From Microcoleus sp. CAWBG506 (lineage in GTDB: Bacteria > Cyanobacteriota > Cyanobacteriia > Cyanobacteriales > Microcoleaceae): 64,000 bases of DNA. The notes under the pieces are model-generated. The model was not told the DNA's origin. It ran no database searches and saw only the letters and a program-made list of their open reading frames with translations. The first letter of the stretch is position 1; each line of letters opens with the position of its first letter. Location: contig JAHREW010000021.1 in assembly GCA_020883125.1 (NCBI GenBank), positions 15,235-79,234 of the forward strand, written 5' to 3'. Position numbers and translations under genes: made by a program. Of the stretch, positions 1 through 9,380 are shown in pieces.

Positions 1-3000
1 ACAAAGTCCGAAGTGCCCAAACTCACCGCAGCAGTACCAAAGTTAGCCACTGTGGTAGAACCACCAGGTGCAGTACCGTTGGAGTCAAACACCAACACAG
101 TCTCGTTGGCTGCATTCGTAAATACGAAGAAACCAGGAGTGGTGGAAGAGCCTAGAGCCTTAGCTTGAGCAGCTTCGACAGTGGCATAAGTACCGCCGGT
201 GAAAATCACCAACTCTTTACCAGTCACATCAGGAGCACTACCGCTAACAGCATCAAAGTTAGTCGTAGTCAAATTACCGAAAGCGCCACTGACGAACTGC
301 AATTTGTCAACTCCTGACTTAAAGTCAAGAATTTTATCGCCACCTTCTTTCGTTGTGGTGTAAGCAAAGATATCAGCACCGCTACCGCCTGTTAGGAGAT
401 CCGCACCGAGGCCGCCTGTAATCGTATCGTTGCCGTCACCGCCGTTGATGCTATCACTAAAATTGCTGCCAACAATGTTGTCATCGCCTGCTAAACCATC
501 GAATTTAATTCCCGCTGGAGAAGTGCTGAAATTCACATTGTCAGGGCCGGGAGTACCGACAGGAAGATTTAGCGGTGGGCCAGTGAACACAAAGTTACTG
601 ACTTTGAGGCTAAATTTCACAGAGAAACTAGCGACAATTTCAAAGCGAACCCCAACTGAAAATACCAGCACACTACGGCCAGTATCGGCATCTGTAAACT
701 GACAGAATACAGGCTGTTCGCTATTACCGCCTAAAGCTTTAAACCGTGCTTGCAAAGTTGCAATGCTGGTGACGGTGGTATCAGTGCTGAAGTCGAGCAA
801 ATTATTGCTGCCGATACTGCCAACAACAGAACTAGCAGTAATCTCAATTCGGGTGAAGCTAGTCGCGCTGAAACCAAAAGCAGCATTAGAGAACTCTAAA
901 ACATCGTCATCGACTTTAAAGTCAGTAATTAAGTCGGCGTCTGAAACTTTGGTGATGCCTTCGCGGGATTTCTTGTAACTATACCGATTCTTCCCAGCAC
1001 CACCACTGAGAATATTTGTGCCTTCTCCACCTTCGATGGAGTCATCGCCCTCATTTCCGGTTAATGTGTCATTCCCAGCACCGCCAATGATTTTGTCGCT
1101 GCCTATGCCACCTTCGATGGAGTCCTCGTCATCGCCGCCTTCGATGTCGTCATCGCCTTCGTCGCCTTTGATTTTGCCCTTGCCTTTCCCTCCTTTGATC
1201 TTGTCTGAACCCTTACCACCTTTTATGTCATCGTCACCATCGCCGCCCTCGATGTCGTCATCGAGTACAGAACCGACAATGACTTGAGGAGCTGTATTGC
1301 CAGCAAAATTAAAGACAGTTTGAACAACATTCAAACTAAATTTCTGATTGGTGACAGTAGTTTTGCCGTCGGTAACTTTAAAACCAAAACTAGCGGCCCC
1401 GGTGAAGCTAGCTACGCCTTGGAAAGTTAATGAACCGGCATTAATGTCTGCTTGGGAGAAGGTTAAACCTACTTGTGTTACTTCTACTCCCTTTAAGAAC
1501 AGTTTCCCACTGGTAGCAGGAGGTAGTTCCGTCAGGGTAAAGATAATGGCGTTGGGACTTTGTTCGCGATCGAAAAAATTCAAATCGCTAGAAGTAATAG
1601 TCTGTGTTTTCCCGGAACCAAGAATAACATCGTTGTTAGCTTCCAGTCGCGGAGGAGTGTTAATGGGCGTTAGAGTTGTTACCGTATTGTTTGGGGGAGA
1701 AACAGTAACTCCCAAAAAGCTGGCGGCTTTGAGAATACTAGCGTTGACGTTCAACAATAGCGCCAGCACAAAGTTACTGCTGCCGCGAATTTCGGTATTG
1801 GCGCCAATTTGGACAAAGGACAAACTGCTAAAATTCAAGCTGCCAGATACCAGAAATTTGTCATTTTCTGTGAAGTCACTGATGACTGAATTTGGCCCAG
1901 AAGTGCGATCGCTAATGACAAAAATGTCATCTCCAGCACCACCGGTACAGGTATGGTTGCCAGTACCGCCTACGATAGTATCGTTGCCAGTACCGCCCAT
2001 CAAGGTGTCGTCACCGCCGCCACCGACAACGCTATCGTCACCGTCGCCGCCGTCTGTCATGTCATTACCGTCACCAGCGACGATGGTATCCTTGCCTGCA
2101 CCACCCATCAAGGTGTCGTCACCGCCGCCACCGACAACGCTATCGTCACCGTCGCCGCCGTCTGTCATGTCATTACCGTCACCAGCGACGATGGTATCCT
2201 TGCCTGCACCACCCATGCAAGTGTCGTCACCGCCGCCACCCATCACGGTGTCGTCGCCGTCGCCACCGTCTGTCATGTCATTACCGGCACCGCCCATGAG
2301 ACTGTCGTCGTCAGCGCCACCGACAATACTGTCGTCGCCGTCATCGCCCATGCAAGTGTCTTTGCCGGCACCGCCCATGACGGTATCCTTGCCTTCGCCA
2401 CCGACAATACTGTCGTCGCCGTCGTCACCCATGCAAGTGTCGTCGCCAATACCTCCTATAACGGTATCGTCGCCTTTACCACCGTTAACTTGGTCGTTGC
2501 CGGTGCCGCCGTCGCAATTGTCGTTGCCTAAGTCGCCCCTGACGGTATCGTTGCCTTCGCCACCCTTGGAGGTATCGTTGCCTTTGCCACCGTAGACGTT
2601 ATCGCTGCCACTGCCGCCATCAACGTCATCGTTGCCCTCGTTACCGTATACGAAGTCATCGTCATCATCACCTTTGCAGGTATCGTTGCCGCTACCGCCA
2701 GTAATGGTATCGTTGTCTTTGCCACCGAAGATGGAGTCGTTGCCGCCGCCACCGTCGCACTTGTCTTTACCGCTATCGCCTCGGATTTCGTCATCGCCAT
2801 CGTCACCATCGCATTTGTCGTCATCTTTACCGCCGTAGATTTTATCTTTGTCACGGCTGCCTTTGAGCTCGTCTTTGCCTTTTTTGCCGAAGAGCGACTT
2901 GTTACCGCTGGTGGCGGTGATTAAGTCATCGTCATCGGTGCCTTCGATGGTGTCGCCCTTTTCTTTGATGCCTTTGGTGTCAACCCTCCGATCGGCGCTA

Positions 3001-3206
3001 CTTTCTTCGGGTGTGTCGTTAGATGCACTCTCCTTTTTGTTGTCAACGGTGTTGTTCAACTTTTGGGCGATCGCCTCTTCAATTAATTTTGTGAAATCGA
3101 GCTCCGAATTATCAGAATTATTAGACTCGGAACTTTCAACCAAACTATCACCTCGATCGGGAAACAGTGTCCCCGACAGATTGGCTAACAACATTTCTTC
3201 TTCCAT
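1..3206 (-). CDS. RTX (hemolysin-type calcium-binding repeat) protein, C-terminus beyond window
   Basis: This is the N-terminal ~1068 residues of a secreted, calcium-binding RTX protein; the frame stays open to the window edge. The ATG at 3206 is followed by an acidic, Ser/Asn-rich leader (residues 1-80) with no classical signal peptide, as expected for type I secretion. Glycine/aspartate nonapeptide repeats (GGxGxDxxx) occur in three blocks at about residues 84-430, 642-732 and 900-950. A cadherin-like region (~530-625, with a LTFSQADINAGSLTF stretch) and beta-rich spacers separate them. The last visible part resembles the 'bluetail' domain of cyanobacterial RTX proteins. Residues ~331-402 contain an exact-looking 36-residue duplication. 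The opposite strand carries long Ser/Pro-rich open frames, which are shadows of the repeats. A role at the cell surface or in the extracellular matrix is inferred. Confidence 0.9.
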   Translation of the reverse strand, partial: MEEEMLLANLSGTLFPDRGDSLVESSESNNSDNSELDFTKLIEEAIAQKLNNTVDNKKESASNDTPEESSADRRVDTKGIKEKGDTIEGTDDDDLITATSGNKSLFGKKGKDELKGSRDKDKIYGGKDDDKCDGDDGDDEIRGDSGKDKCDGGGGNDSIFGGKDNDTITGGSGNDTCKGDDDDDFVYGNEGNDDVDGGSGSDNVYGGKGNDTSKGGEGNDTVRGDLGNDNCDGGTGNDQVNGGKGDDTVIGGIGDDTCMGDDGDDSIVGGEGKDTVMGGAGKDTCMGDDGDDSIVGGADDDSLMGGAGNDMTDGGDGDDTVMGGGGDDTCMGGAGKDTIVAGDGNDMTDGGDGDDSVVGGGGDDTLMGGAGKDTIVAGDGNDMTDGGDGDDSVVGGGGDDTLMGGTGNDTIVGGTGNHTCTGGAGDDIFVISDRTSGPNSVISDFTENDKFLVSGSLNFSSLSFVQIGANTEIRGSSNFVLALLLNVNASILKAASFLGVTVSPPNNTVTTLTPINTPPRLEANNDVILGSGKTQTITSSDLNFFDREQSPNAIIFTLTELPPATSGKLFLKGVEVTQVGLTFSQADINAGSLTFQGVASFTGAASFGFKVTDGKTTVTNQKFSLNVVQTVFNFAGNTAPQVIVGSVLDDDIEGGDGDDDIKGGKGSDKIKGGKGKGKIKGDEGDDDIEGGDDEDSIEGGIGSDKIIGGAGNDTLTGNEGDDSIEGGEGTNILSGGAGKNRYSYKKSREGITKVSDADLITDFKVDDDVLEFSNAAFGFSATSFTRIEITASSVVGSIGSNNLLDFSTDTTVTSIATLQARFKALGGNSEQPVFCQFTDADTGRSVLVFSVGVRFEIVASFSVKFSLKVSNFVFTGPPLNLPVGTPGPDNVNFSTSPAGIKFDGLAGDDNIVGSNFSDSINGGDGNDTITGGLGADLLTGGSGADIFAYTTTKEGGDKILDFKSGVDKLQFVSGAFGNLTTTNFDAVSGSAPDVTGKELVIFTGGTYATVEAAQAKALGSSTTPGFFVFTNAANETVLVFDSNGTAPGGSTTVANFGTAAVSLGTSDF
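2001..2216 (-). repeat. 108-bp tandem duplication inside the RTX gene
   Basis: Two adjacent 108-bp copies (2001-2108 and 2109-2216) read the same over nearly their whole length. Each encodes 36 residues, which is exactly four RTX nonapeptides, so the copy-number change keeps frame and repeat register. The near identity suggests a recent duplication. Confidence 0.85.
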
Positions 3207-3525
3207 CTTTAATTATTCCTGCCAACGAATTTATGATTAGATTGGAATTTTTTCCTGCTACACTAGAAGCTATAAAAATACTTTCAAGCTTTTTTATTTT
3301 GCCTAATAGAATTGGTTCTGCAAGGCAATTTTTAGCAAGATATTCCTGTTTGATTATAAAGCTTATATTTGGTAATTGCAAGTCTTTTTTTCGGGAATTA
3401 CGTACAAACAATAATCGAGATGCTAAATACAGAGTAAGCTTGACCTTACACTACGTTTACTCGTCTTTCTGCGTATTTTCCAGAGTTCAAGACCCTGATT
3501 TTTAATTTTCTACGTAATTCCTACG

Positions 3526-3656
3526 ATATAGCAACTGCCAAGGCGATTAGGGCAGATTTTGTAGGGGCGGGTTCACCGATATCTTTCATCGGTATAGACA
3601 AATTCTATAAACCCGCCCCCACCCCACGACTTAACCACCCTGGCGGTTGCTATATA
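3526..3656. repeat. MITE-like inverted-repeat element
   Basis: The two ends form an imperfect terminal inverted repeat: TATAGCAACTGCCAAGG on the left and CCTGGCGGTTGCTATA on the right. Inside are a second inverted pair (GGGGCGGGTT with AACCCGCCCC) and a small central hairpin (ACCGAT with ATCGGT). It contains no open frame. It lies in the 1.4-kb stretch between the RTX gene and the small frame at 4610. That stretch otherwise holds only weak features, such as a possible AAAGCCC/GGGCTTTTTT stem near 3687-3742. Confidence 0.65.
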
Positions 3657-4091
3657 ATTCGCTGAATCTTTACTTGCAATGTACAAAGCCCAGCCCATAA
3701 CTACCCTAAACACTAAATCCTCAAAATTGAGCGGGCTTTTTTAGAGATCTAGCAGGGATTATATTGAATTTTTGTAACAATCCCTTGACAACAATCTGTG
3801 GACAACAACCCCAAGGATGATAAATTACCTACAGGTGCAGGATTCTATGGACAGTGACTTAAAATTCCTGCTTTGAGTTCCCGATAATTAATTAATTATT
3901 GTTTTATATAGTTTACTGATGGAAACATTTGTTTTTGTTGTGAATGTGGCAATCTCGTTGACCCTCCCTGTCCCCGCTCAAAGTGAAAAAATATATTTTT
4001 CGCGAGGAATAGTAAAAACCCGGCAGAATTATATCTATCTCAAGACAGATTATGAAAATACCCAGAGAAGAGGGAAGAGGGAAAAATGTAA

Positions 4092-4180
4092 TATAGCCTT
4101 TCGAGCTCTCCTATGAGGTACGAGCGAGAATTGGTAATTGGTAATTGGTAATAGGTAATGGGTAATTGGTAATTGGTAAA
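4092..4180. repeat. Interspersed repeat with heptamer tract (copy 1)
   Basis: The sequence starts TATAGCCTTTCGAGC, continues GAGGTACGAGCGAGA and runs into tandem TTGGTAA-type heptamers. A related copy lies at 45479-45592. The remaining sequence to 4609 shows no convincing gene. Confidence 0.6.
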
Positions 4181-4609
4181 TAGTGATTTTTTTAGCGATG
4201 ACGACGGAGGGTTGAGATTTTAAATAGGGGATACTAGATAAAAATAAGGACCAGCCCGCAGATTTATTGAGGCCGGTGCTCTGGAGGGGGGACAATGCCA
4301 AATCCCCCATCGCAAATGCCAAAGGCTAAATCTACAGACCAATTAACTAATTGACACACTATGGAGGTGGGAGATGGAGGGCAGATGGTAGAGGATAAGC
4401 GGTGGCAACATTTCTCTCCCAGGCACTCTCCCCCAAAAATTACCTCAACTTTGTTAGCCATATTACCCTGAAACCGGTGGGTGAGAGTAGTAGTAATTCT
4501 AATAAGAACTAAAGATCCGCCTGGTAAAGTGCTCCCAAGTTAACTTCACCATGCAATGAAAAACTTGAGTTTACCGCCAATGTAAAGGGGTCTGTGGTAG
4601 AGGTGCAAA

Positions 4610-4864
4610 ATGTCAAAAATAGGAATATTTAAGTTAAGTAAGCTTTCCAAGAGCCACAAGGCCATAAAAACTAATAAACTGTTATTAAAGTACAAGTTTT
4701 ATAACCTCAAAGTGTTTGAGCAAATATTTCGTTACCAGGCGATCGCCAGATGGGAAGACGCCGATTCAGAAACTTTGATTGAAAGAGTAAACATAAGTTG
4801 GTCAATTGTTATTGCTAGTGACAAAAACCTAGGAAAGTTCAGAATTGAGGCGGGAGGGCATTAA
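4610..4864 (+). CDS. Small basic hypothetical protein upstream of CHAT gene
   Basis: An 84-residue frame starts at an ATG preceded by GAGGTG at ribosome-binding distance. It ends with TAA four bases before the GTG proposed as the CHAT start, so the two could be translationally coupled. The N-terminal half is rich in Lys/Ser/Leu (MSKIGIFKLSKLSKSHKA). I do not recognise a family, and neither membrane segments nor motifs are evident. It may be a real leader gene of the CHAT operon or a chance frame. Confidence 0.35.
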   Translation: MSKIGIFKLSKLSKSHKAIKTNKLLLKYKFYNLKVFEQIFRYQAIARWEDADSETLIERVNISWSIVIASDKNLGKFRIEAGGH

Positions 4865-4868
4865 ATCA

Positions 4869-7193
4869 GTGAGCCAAGAATTTAGACTGTCTGTCACCCT
4901 ATTTGAGGATGACGAATGCTTTGTGCGGACAGAAAAGGTTGCATCCGGTGTACCCTTGGGAGAAGAAAGAGTCCGCTGGCCGATCGACCAATGGCTGGCT
5001 TTGTCTGCCGAACTGATGAACGACCCCTTAATGGGCTTGCTTCAGGGAAAAACCAGTCGCGTGCTGTCGCCATCGGCAAAAAACCCAGTGCCAAATTTAG
5101 TAGCCCTCGGCCAACAATTACACAGTGGGCTGTTTCAAGGGCGGTTGCGCGATAGCTGGACCTGCGCTCAAGGCATAGCACAGCATCGCCGAGAAGTGCT
5201 GCAACTGCGTGTGGGAATCAAAGACAGACGGTTGTCACGGTTGCCTTGGGAGGTTCTACACGCTGACGATCGCCCCTTGGCCACTGGCACTGATGTGGTC
5301 TTCTCGCGCTACCACACGGATACAAACCTGTTAAAACCAACTCACATTATTCCCCATAGCGGCCCGTTAAGGATTTTAATGGCGATCGCCTCTCCCAGCG
5401 ATCGAGACAGCTTGCAACTAAAGCGAGAAGTTCTTCACCTGCAAGAAGAACTCCAAAACCGGACTGTGAACCCCCTCAAACAGAACCTGCACGCGCCGGA
5501 GATTCAATTGACAATTCTCGAACAGCCCGATCGAGAACAATTAACCCAAGCCCTAGAACAAGGGCACTACCAAGTTCTGCACTACGCAGGACATAGCAAC
5601 TTGGGTTCCAGAGGTGGCGAACTTTACCTAGTCAGCAGCCGCACCGGCTTAACCGAAACCTTAAGTGGCGACGACTTAGCAGGTTTGCTAGTCAACAACG
5701 GCATTCAAATGGCCGTATTCAACTCTTGCCGAGGCGCCTACAGCAATGCCTCAAAGCAAGGGGAAGATAGCCCCGAACGCAATTTAACAGAAGCTTTGGT
5801 CAAGCGGGGGATTCCTGCGGTGTTAGCAATGGCAGAAAGCATCCCCGACGATGTGGCGCTGACTCTGACACGGTTGTTTTACCGCAACTTGAATCAAGGC
5901 TATCCAGTGGATCTGAGCCTGAGTCGGGCTAGAGCGGGACTGATTACTGCCTACGGTTCTCATCAGTTATACTGGGCTTTGCCCATTCTCTACCAGCACC
6001 CAGAATTTAACGGCTATCTGACAGGTACTCCTACTCAACCAGGGACAGGAGATTCTTTGCAGCCGAAAAAATCCCTAGCGTCGGAAACGCAGCCGCTGTT
6101 GGCTGGTGCAAAATCAAAGACTTGGAATTCCGCTAATGTTGAGGAAGAAGCAGACTGTGCTGATGGGCAAGTCAGGAGCCATTTTCCAGACAAATTAGGG
6201 TTTCCCATGAATGGGCTGGAGCCAAATTCTGCACTCTCGACTCTAAATGCCAGGTCTCCACTTCCGGCAGTAACACCCCCCATTTCTACTCCAGGCTCTT
6301 CCCTTGCTACTACTCAACAAAGTCGCACTCCAGTAGCTACTGTCAAACCAATCAAAAAATTGGGATGGAAAAAATATCTGACTGTGACGTTTTGTGCGTT
6401 GCCTCTGGCTTTGGGGGCTGGTTTTTTGGGGTGGCGGCAATTGCAAAACAGCAATTCCAAACCCGAAGAGTTATTACCGACGGTGCGGACTCCTATTTCC
6501 CAAGGTTATCTACAAATACAGCGGGTAAATTTGGAACAAACTCAGACTGCTAAAGTAATGGCGATGGCTCTGAACAACTTTCAGGCTGGGGAGACTTGGG
6601 CCGGTCTTAAAGCCACAGAAGCATTGCTCGATCGAGTAGCACTACCACAGGCAGAAGGTGCTCTGCAAGCTGTCCCCAAATTTGCCCTGGATCAGCCAGA
6701 AGTTAATTTTCTTAAAGGTCGTTTGGCTTGGCAATTTCAACAAATCGGCAACAAAAAATACAGTGTTGACGACGCGAGGCGTTCCTGGGAGATCGCTCTC
6801 AAGGCGCGTCCACATTCCCTGAAGTATCGGAATGCTTTAGGTTTTGCTTATTATGCTGAAGGTAATTTCGAGCGTGCTTATCAAGTTTGGGCGTCCGTGC
6901 TCAATTCCATCGCACCGATTCCCAACAAACCAACTACTTCTGTGTCTGTGCAAGCGGGCAATGATATTTTAACTGCGATCGCCGGTTTGGGAATGGTGAT
7001 GGCAAAGCCTATTCCCAACCTGACGCCTCAACAGCAAGCTGCTCGTTTGACCAAAGCGATCGAATTTCGCCAACAAGTGATTGCTAGCGATCCGCTGAGT
7101 TTTGGGCCTGATGCCCTGGCGAAAAATTGGCTGTGGTCCGAGGCGGCAATTCGCGATTGGCAGTCCCTGCAAAAGTTGCAAAAAGCGCGATGA
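4869..7193 (+). CDS. CHAT-domain protein with transmembrane segment and C-terminal TPR-like region
   Basis: This is a caspase-HetF-associated-with-TPR (CHAT) family protein of about 774 residues. The His/Cys pair of the peptidase fold is visible in HYAGHSN and FNSCRGA, 45 residues apart, which is normal spacing. Residues ~60-390 form the CHAT region, ~400-490 a low-complexity Ser/Pro linker, ~497-517 a single hydrophobic segment, and ~530-770 a helical TPR-like region (KARPHSLKYRNALGFAYYAEG). I prefer the GTG at 4869, with GGGAGG upstream, to the TTG at 4845. The topology suggests a cytoplasmic peptidase anchored in the membrane with the TPR part on the other side, which is inference. The substrate is unknown. 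It is not adjacent to the second CHAT gene at 18869-21936. Confidence 0.85.
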   Translation: MSQEFRLSVTLFEDDECFVRTEKVASGVPLGEERVRWPIDQWLALSAELMNDPLMGLLQGKTSRVLSPSAKNPVPNLVALGQQLHSGLFQGRLRDSWTCAQGIAQHRREVLQLRVGIKDRRLSRLPWEVLHADDRPLATGTDVVFSRYHTDTNLLKPTHIIPHSGPLRILMAIASPSDRDSLQLKREVLHLQEELQNRTVNPLKQNLHAPEIQLTILEQPDREQLTQALEQGHYQVLHYAGHSNLGSRGGELYLVSSRTGLTETLSGDDLAGLLVNNGIQMAVFNSCRGAYSNASKQGEDSPERNLTEALVKRGIPAVLAMAESIPDDVALTLTRLFYRNLNQGYPVDLSLSRARAGLITAYGSHQLYWALPILYQHPEFNGYLTGTPTQPGTGDSLQPKKSLASETQPLLAGAKSKTWNSANVEEEADCADGQVRSHFPDKLGFPMNGLEPNSALSTLNARSPLPAVTPPISTPGSSLATTQQSRTPVATVKPIKKLGWKKYLTVTFCALPLALGAGFLGWRQLQNSNSKPEELLPTVRTPISQGYLQIQRVNLEQTQTAKVMAMALNNFQAGETWAGLKATEALLDRVALPQAEGALQAVPKFALDQPEVNFLKGRLAWQFQQIGNKKYSVDDARRSWEIALKARPHSLKYRNALGFAYYAEGNFERAYQVWASVLNSIAPIPNKPTTSVSVQAGNDILTAIAGLGMVMAKPIPNLTPQQQAARLTKAIEFRQQVIASDPLSFGPDALAKNWLWSEAAIRDWQSLQKLQKAR

Positions 7194-7958
7194 TCCATCG
7201 AAAGTATGGAGCAATATTCTAGTGTTCTGATTCTCTCTATCCACTGTTAAAATGTACAATTTTTGTGACCAGATCGGGCAAATTGATTGAGAGAAGAACC
7301 CACGCCAGGGAGCAGAAAGAAGCAGAAATTGAGGGGGAAATTCAACAAAATCAATGGTTTGAGCAATTAAAAAGGTCCTGTGTGCCAAGGCATTTGCTCT
7401 ACCTCTAGGGTGCTGGATCGCTTTTGTGCCAATAGTGAGGCTCAGGGACGACTTTGCCTTGGTGGTGGATTTGTGGCTGATGGTGCTTTGGGAGCAACAA
7501 CCTACAGGGAACCAGTAGAAATTCAGTACATTACTGCCACAAATCACTGCCAGGAACGGCTGTGAATTTGTGGTGTGGCCAATATTTTGCACTAGCTGTC
7601 AGGGTGGTTGCGCGATGGTTTGTACAGCGTGCTCATTGAGTGCCTTTTTGGCTAAAACCTGTGCAAATTTTACCCAACTGTTGTGGGATTGCCATCCCCC
7701 TCGTCTGTTCTCTACAAGTCATATGGTGAACTGTTTAATAGAAGATTCCTCCCAGGGATTTGGGGTTTTGAGGTCATTCCAGGGGCGAATAACTGGCTTT
7801 TTGAGTAGGTGGCAGTGCCGTTGACAATCAGTACCGCTTCATCTTGTTGAGGTAAAATTTGGTAAAATTTCATCCCGCAGCGATCGGCGGTTTCCACAGA
7901 TTTCCTCTACCTAGTACCCTAGGTATTTCCAGCGATCGCCCCAAGGCTTTTTACTTTA
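7194..7958. other. Intergenic stretch without a supported gene
   Basis: I find no supported gene here. The frames on both strands have no recognisable domains or ribosome-binding sites, and the longest minus-strand frame runs antisense into the CHAT gene. The stretch contains HIP1 octamers and no clear terminator. Confidence 0.5.
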
Positions 7959-8180
7959 TTGGCAGACCCGATCGGGGGACTGGTGAATACTGCTGAACAG
8001 ACTTTACTCTCCAAAAGTAAACTCTTTAATTTGCAGCAACAATCCCGGAGTCGAGCTTCCTCGCGAGCTCAATCATCAGGATTGAGCAGCAAATATATCA
8101 CAGATCCAGCATCTTTAGTTTCAGGCCAGACCTTGAGACCGCAGAAATTAATCCAGAATCTTAATATTCAGAATTATTAG
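7959..8180 (+). CDS. Possible small hypothetical protein
   Basis: A 73-residue Ser/Gln-rich frame with a TTG start ends 75 bp before cyAbrB on the same strand. Its composition (QQQSRSRASSRAQSS) suggests a disordered peptide. There is no convincing ribosome-binding site and no family I recognise. It may be a chance frame. Confidence 0.25.
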   Translation: MADPIGGLVNTAEQTLLSKSKLFNLQQQSRSRASSRAQSSGLSSKYITDPASLVSGQTLRPQKLIQNLNIQNY

Positions 8181-8255
8181 TATTGACAGTCAAACAAACT
8201 TCATCTAATGTGTTGTAATTGATATAAGTAAAGTCCAATAAGCGAGGTAAGGTCA

Positions 8256-8666
8256 ATGGCAGAAACAGCAACAGCACCCTTAACAGGAAAAGGTCTGCTT
8301 CAAAAAATCAAAGGCAGTGATTTGCCACGCAGAGAACTGGCAAAGCTTTGTGGCTACTTCACAGTGAGCAAGAGTGGAGAAACTCGGATTAACTTGGCTG
8401 AGTTTTACGATGCAGTGTTAGCTGCTAAGGGAATTGAGCTAGAGAAGTCGAAAGCTGATGGACGCGGACGAGAAGCCAGTTATCGAGCTAGCGTTCACAA
8501 GAATGGCTCCATCGTGATCGGGGCAAATTATACCCAAGAAATGGGATTAAAGCCGGGAGACGAGTTTGAAATTAAACTCGGATACAAGCACATTCGCTTG
8601 ATTCAGATCGATGTGGACAGACCTGATGTAGACATGGACGATCAAGAGGAGGAGACAGAAGAATAG
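8256..8666 (+). CDS. Cyanobacterial AbrB-family transcriptional regulator (cyAbrB/CalA type)
   Basis: This 136-residue protein belongs to the cyanobacterial AbrB-like regulators, which affect carbon/nitrogen balance and cell-cycle or heterocyst genes. The N-terminal part (LTGKGLLQKIKG, then LPRRELAKLCGY) and the C-terminal AbrB-like DNA-binding region (GREASYRASVHKNGSIVIG, then PGDEFEIKLGYKHI) match the family order. Unlike Bacillus AbrB, the DNA-binding part is C-terminal. The tail is strongly acidic. AGGTAAGG lies just upstream of the ATG. Which paralogue (cyAbrB1 or cyAbrB2) it is cannot be decided here. Confidence 0.9.
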   Translation: MAETATAPLTGKGLLQKIKGSDLPRRELAKLCGYFTVSKSGETRINLAEFYDAVLAAKGIELEKSKADGRGREASYRASVHKNGSIVIGANYTQEMGLKPGDEFEIKLGYKHIRLIQIDVDRPDVDMDDQEEETEE

Positions 8667-8756
8667 CAGCGAACCCGATGCAGTCAGCCGATGGTAAGGC
8701 GACTAGATTTGGCATTCACTGTATGAATATTTGCGCGCCCACCTTCGATTTAACTG

Positions 8757-9224
8757 ATGAGCTGTCTAGACTATTTCTATTTTCTCTTGTCTCGCAAAGA
8801 CTACAGTGCCTCTGAACTTCGCAAAAAGGGGCAAGAGAAAGGTTTTGGCCAGGTCGAAATATTGGAGGCGATCGCGCAAATTCAAGACCGGGGCTATCAG
8901 TCCGATACTCGCTTGGTGGCAAACTCGATCGCCTCTGCTGCAGGCAAATACGGGAAGTCTGCCGTCAAGCGCAAGTGCTTGCAAAAAGGAATTTCCAGCG
9001 ATTTGTTCGAGCAAGTTTGGGAGGAAGAATCTGCTGAAAATGTAGACTCCGAAGCAGAAAAACTTGCCGGATTAAAAGCCAAAGTCATGGGAAAATACAA
9101 GATTGATACTTGGGATAAAGTAGATCCAAAGACCAAGGGTAAAGTCTTGAATTACCTCCAATACAGGGGGTTTAATCCCTTTGAAATTTGGCAGCAGTGG
9201 CAGCAGGAAGAAGCAGACGAGTAA
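8757..9224 (+). CDS. recX: Regulatory protein RecX
   Basis: This 155-residue, almost all-helical protein fits RecX, which binds RecA filaments and limits recombinase activity. Typical features are the N-terminal LLSRKDYSASELRKKG with the repeat GFGQVEILEAIAQIQDRGYQSD, and the later helices SAVKRKCLQKGIS and KVLNYLQYRGFNPFEIW. RecX proteins are built from three such three-helix repeats. recA is not in the window. A CCCCCA/TGGGGG pair near 9253-9290 could form a weak stem between this gene and the convergent DUF4385 gene. Confidence 0.9.
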   Translation: MSCLDYFYFLLSRKDYSASELRKKGQEKGFGQVEILEAIAQIQDRGYQSDTRLVANSIASAAGKYGKSAVKRKCLQKGISSDLFEQVWEEESAENVDSEAEKLAGLKAKVMGKYKIDTWDKVDPKTKGKVLNYLQYRGFNPFEIWQQWQQEEADE

Positions 9225-9380
9225 TTTACTAGGACAAAGCTAGATTTCAGAAGCCCCCAGCTCGGCAAACTTAACTGTAGTGCTGTTTTGGGGGTCCTAT
9301 TATATGTTGTCAGTTTTTCTAACTATGGGACTTAGATGGAAAAGGCAAGAAAACAGGTGGTAGTCCCCAACAGGCAACTT

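Noticed and set aside
1348..2838. Long plus-strand Ser/Pro-rich frames opposite the RTX gene
   Set aside because: They are complements of Gly/Asp nonapeptide repeats on the minus strand, with unusual composition and no start signals.
3919..4116. Short frame with a signal-peptide-like start
   Set aside because: No ribosome-binding site; its end lies in an interspersed repeat; no family recognised.
4264..4461. 65-residue minus-strand frame
   Set aside because: Low-complexity composition, no ribosome-binding site and no recognisable motif.
6969..7592. 207-residue minus-strand frame
   Set aside because: It is partly antisense to the CHAT gene, has no recognisable domain or ribosome-binding site, and begins at a non-ATG codon.
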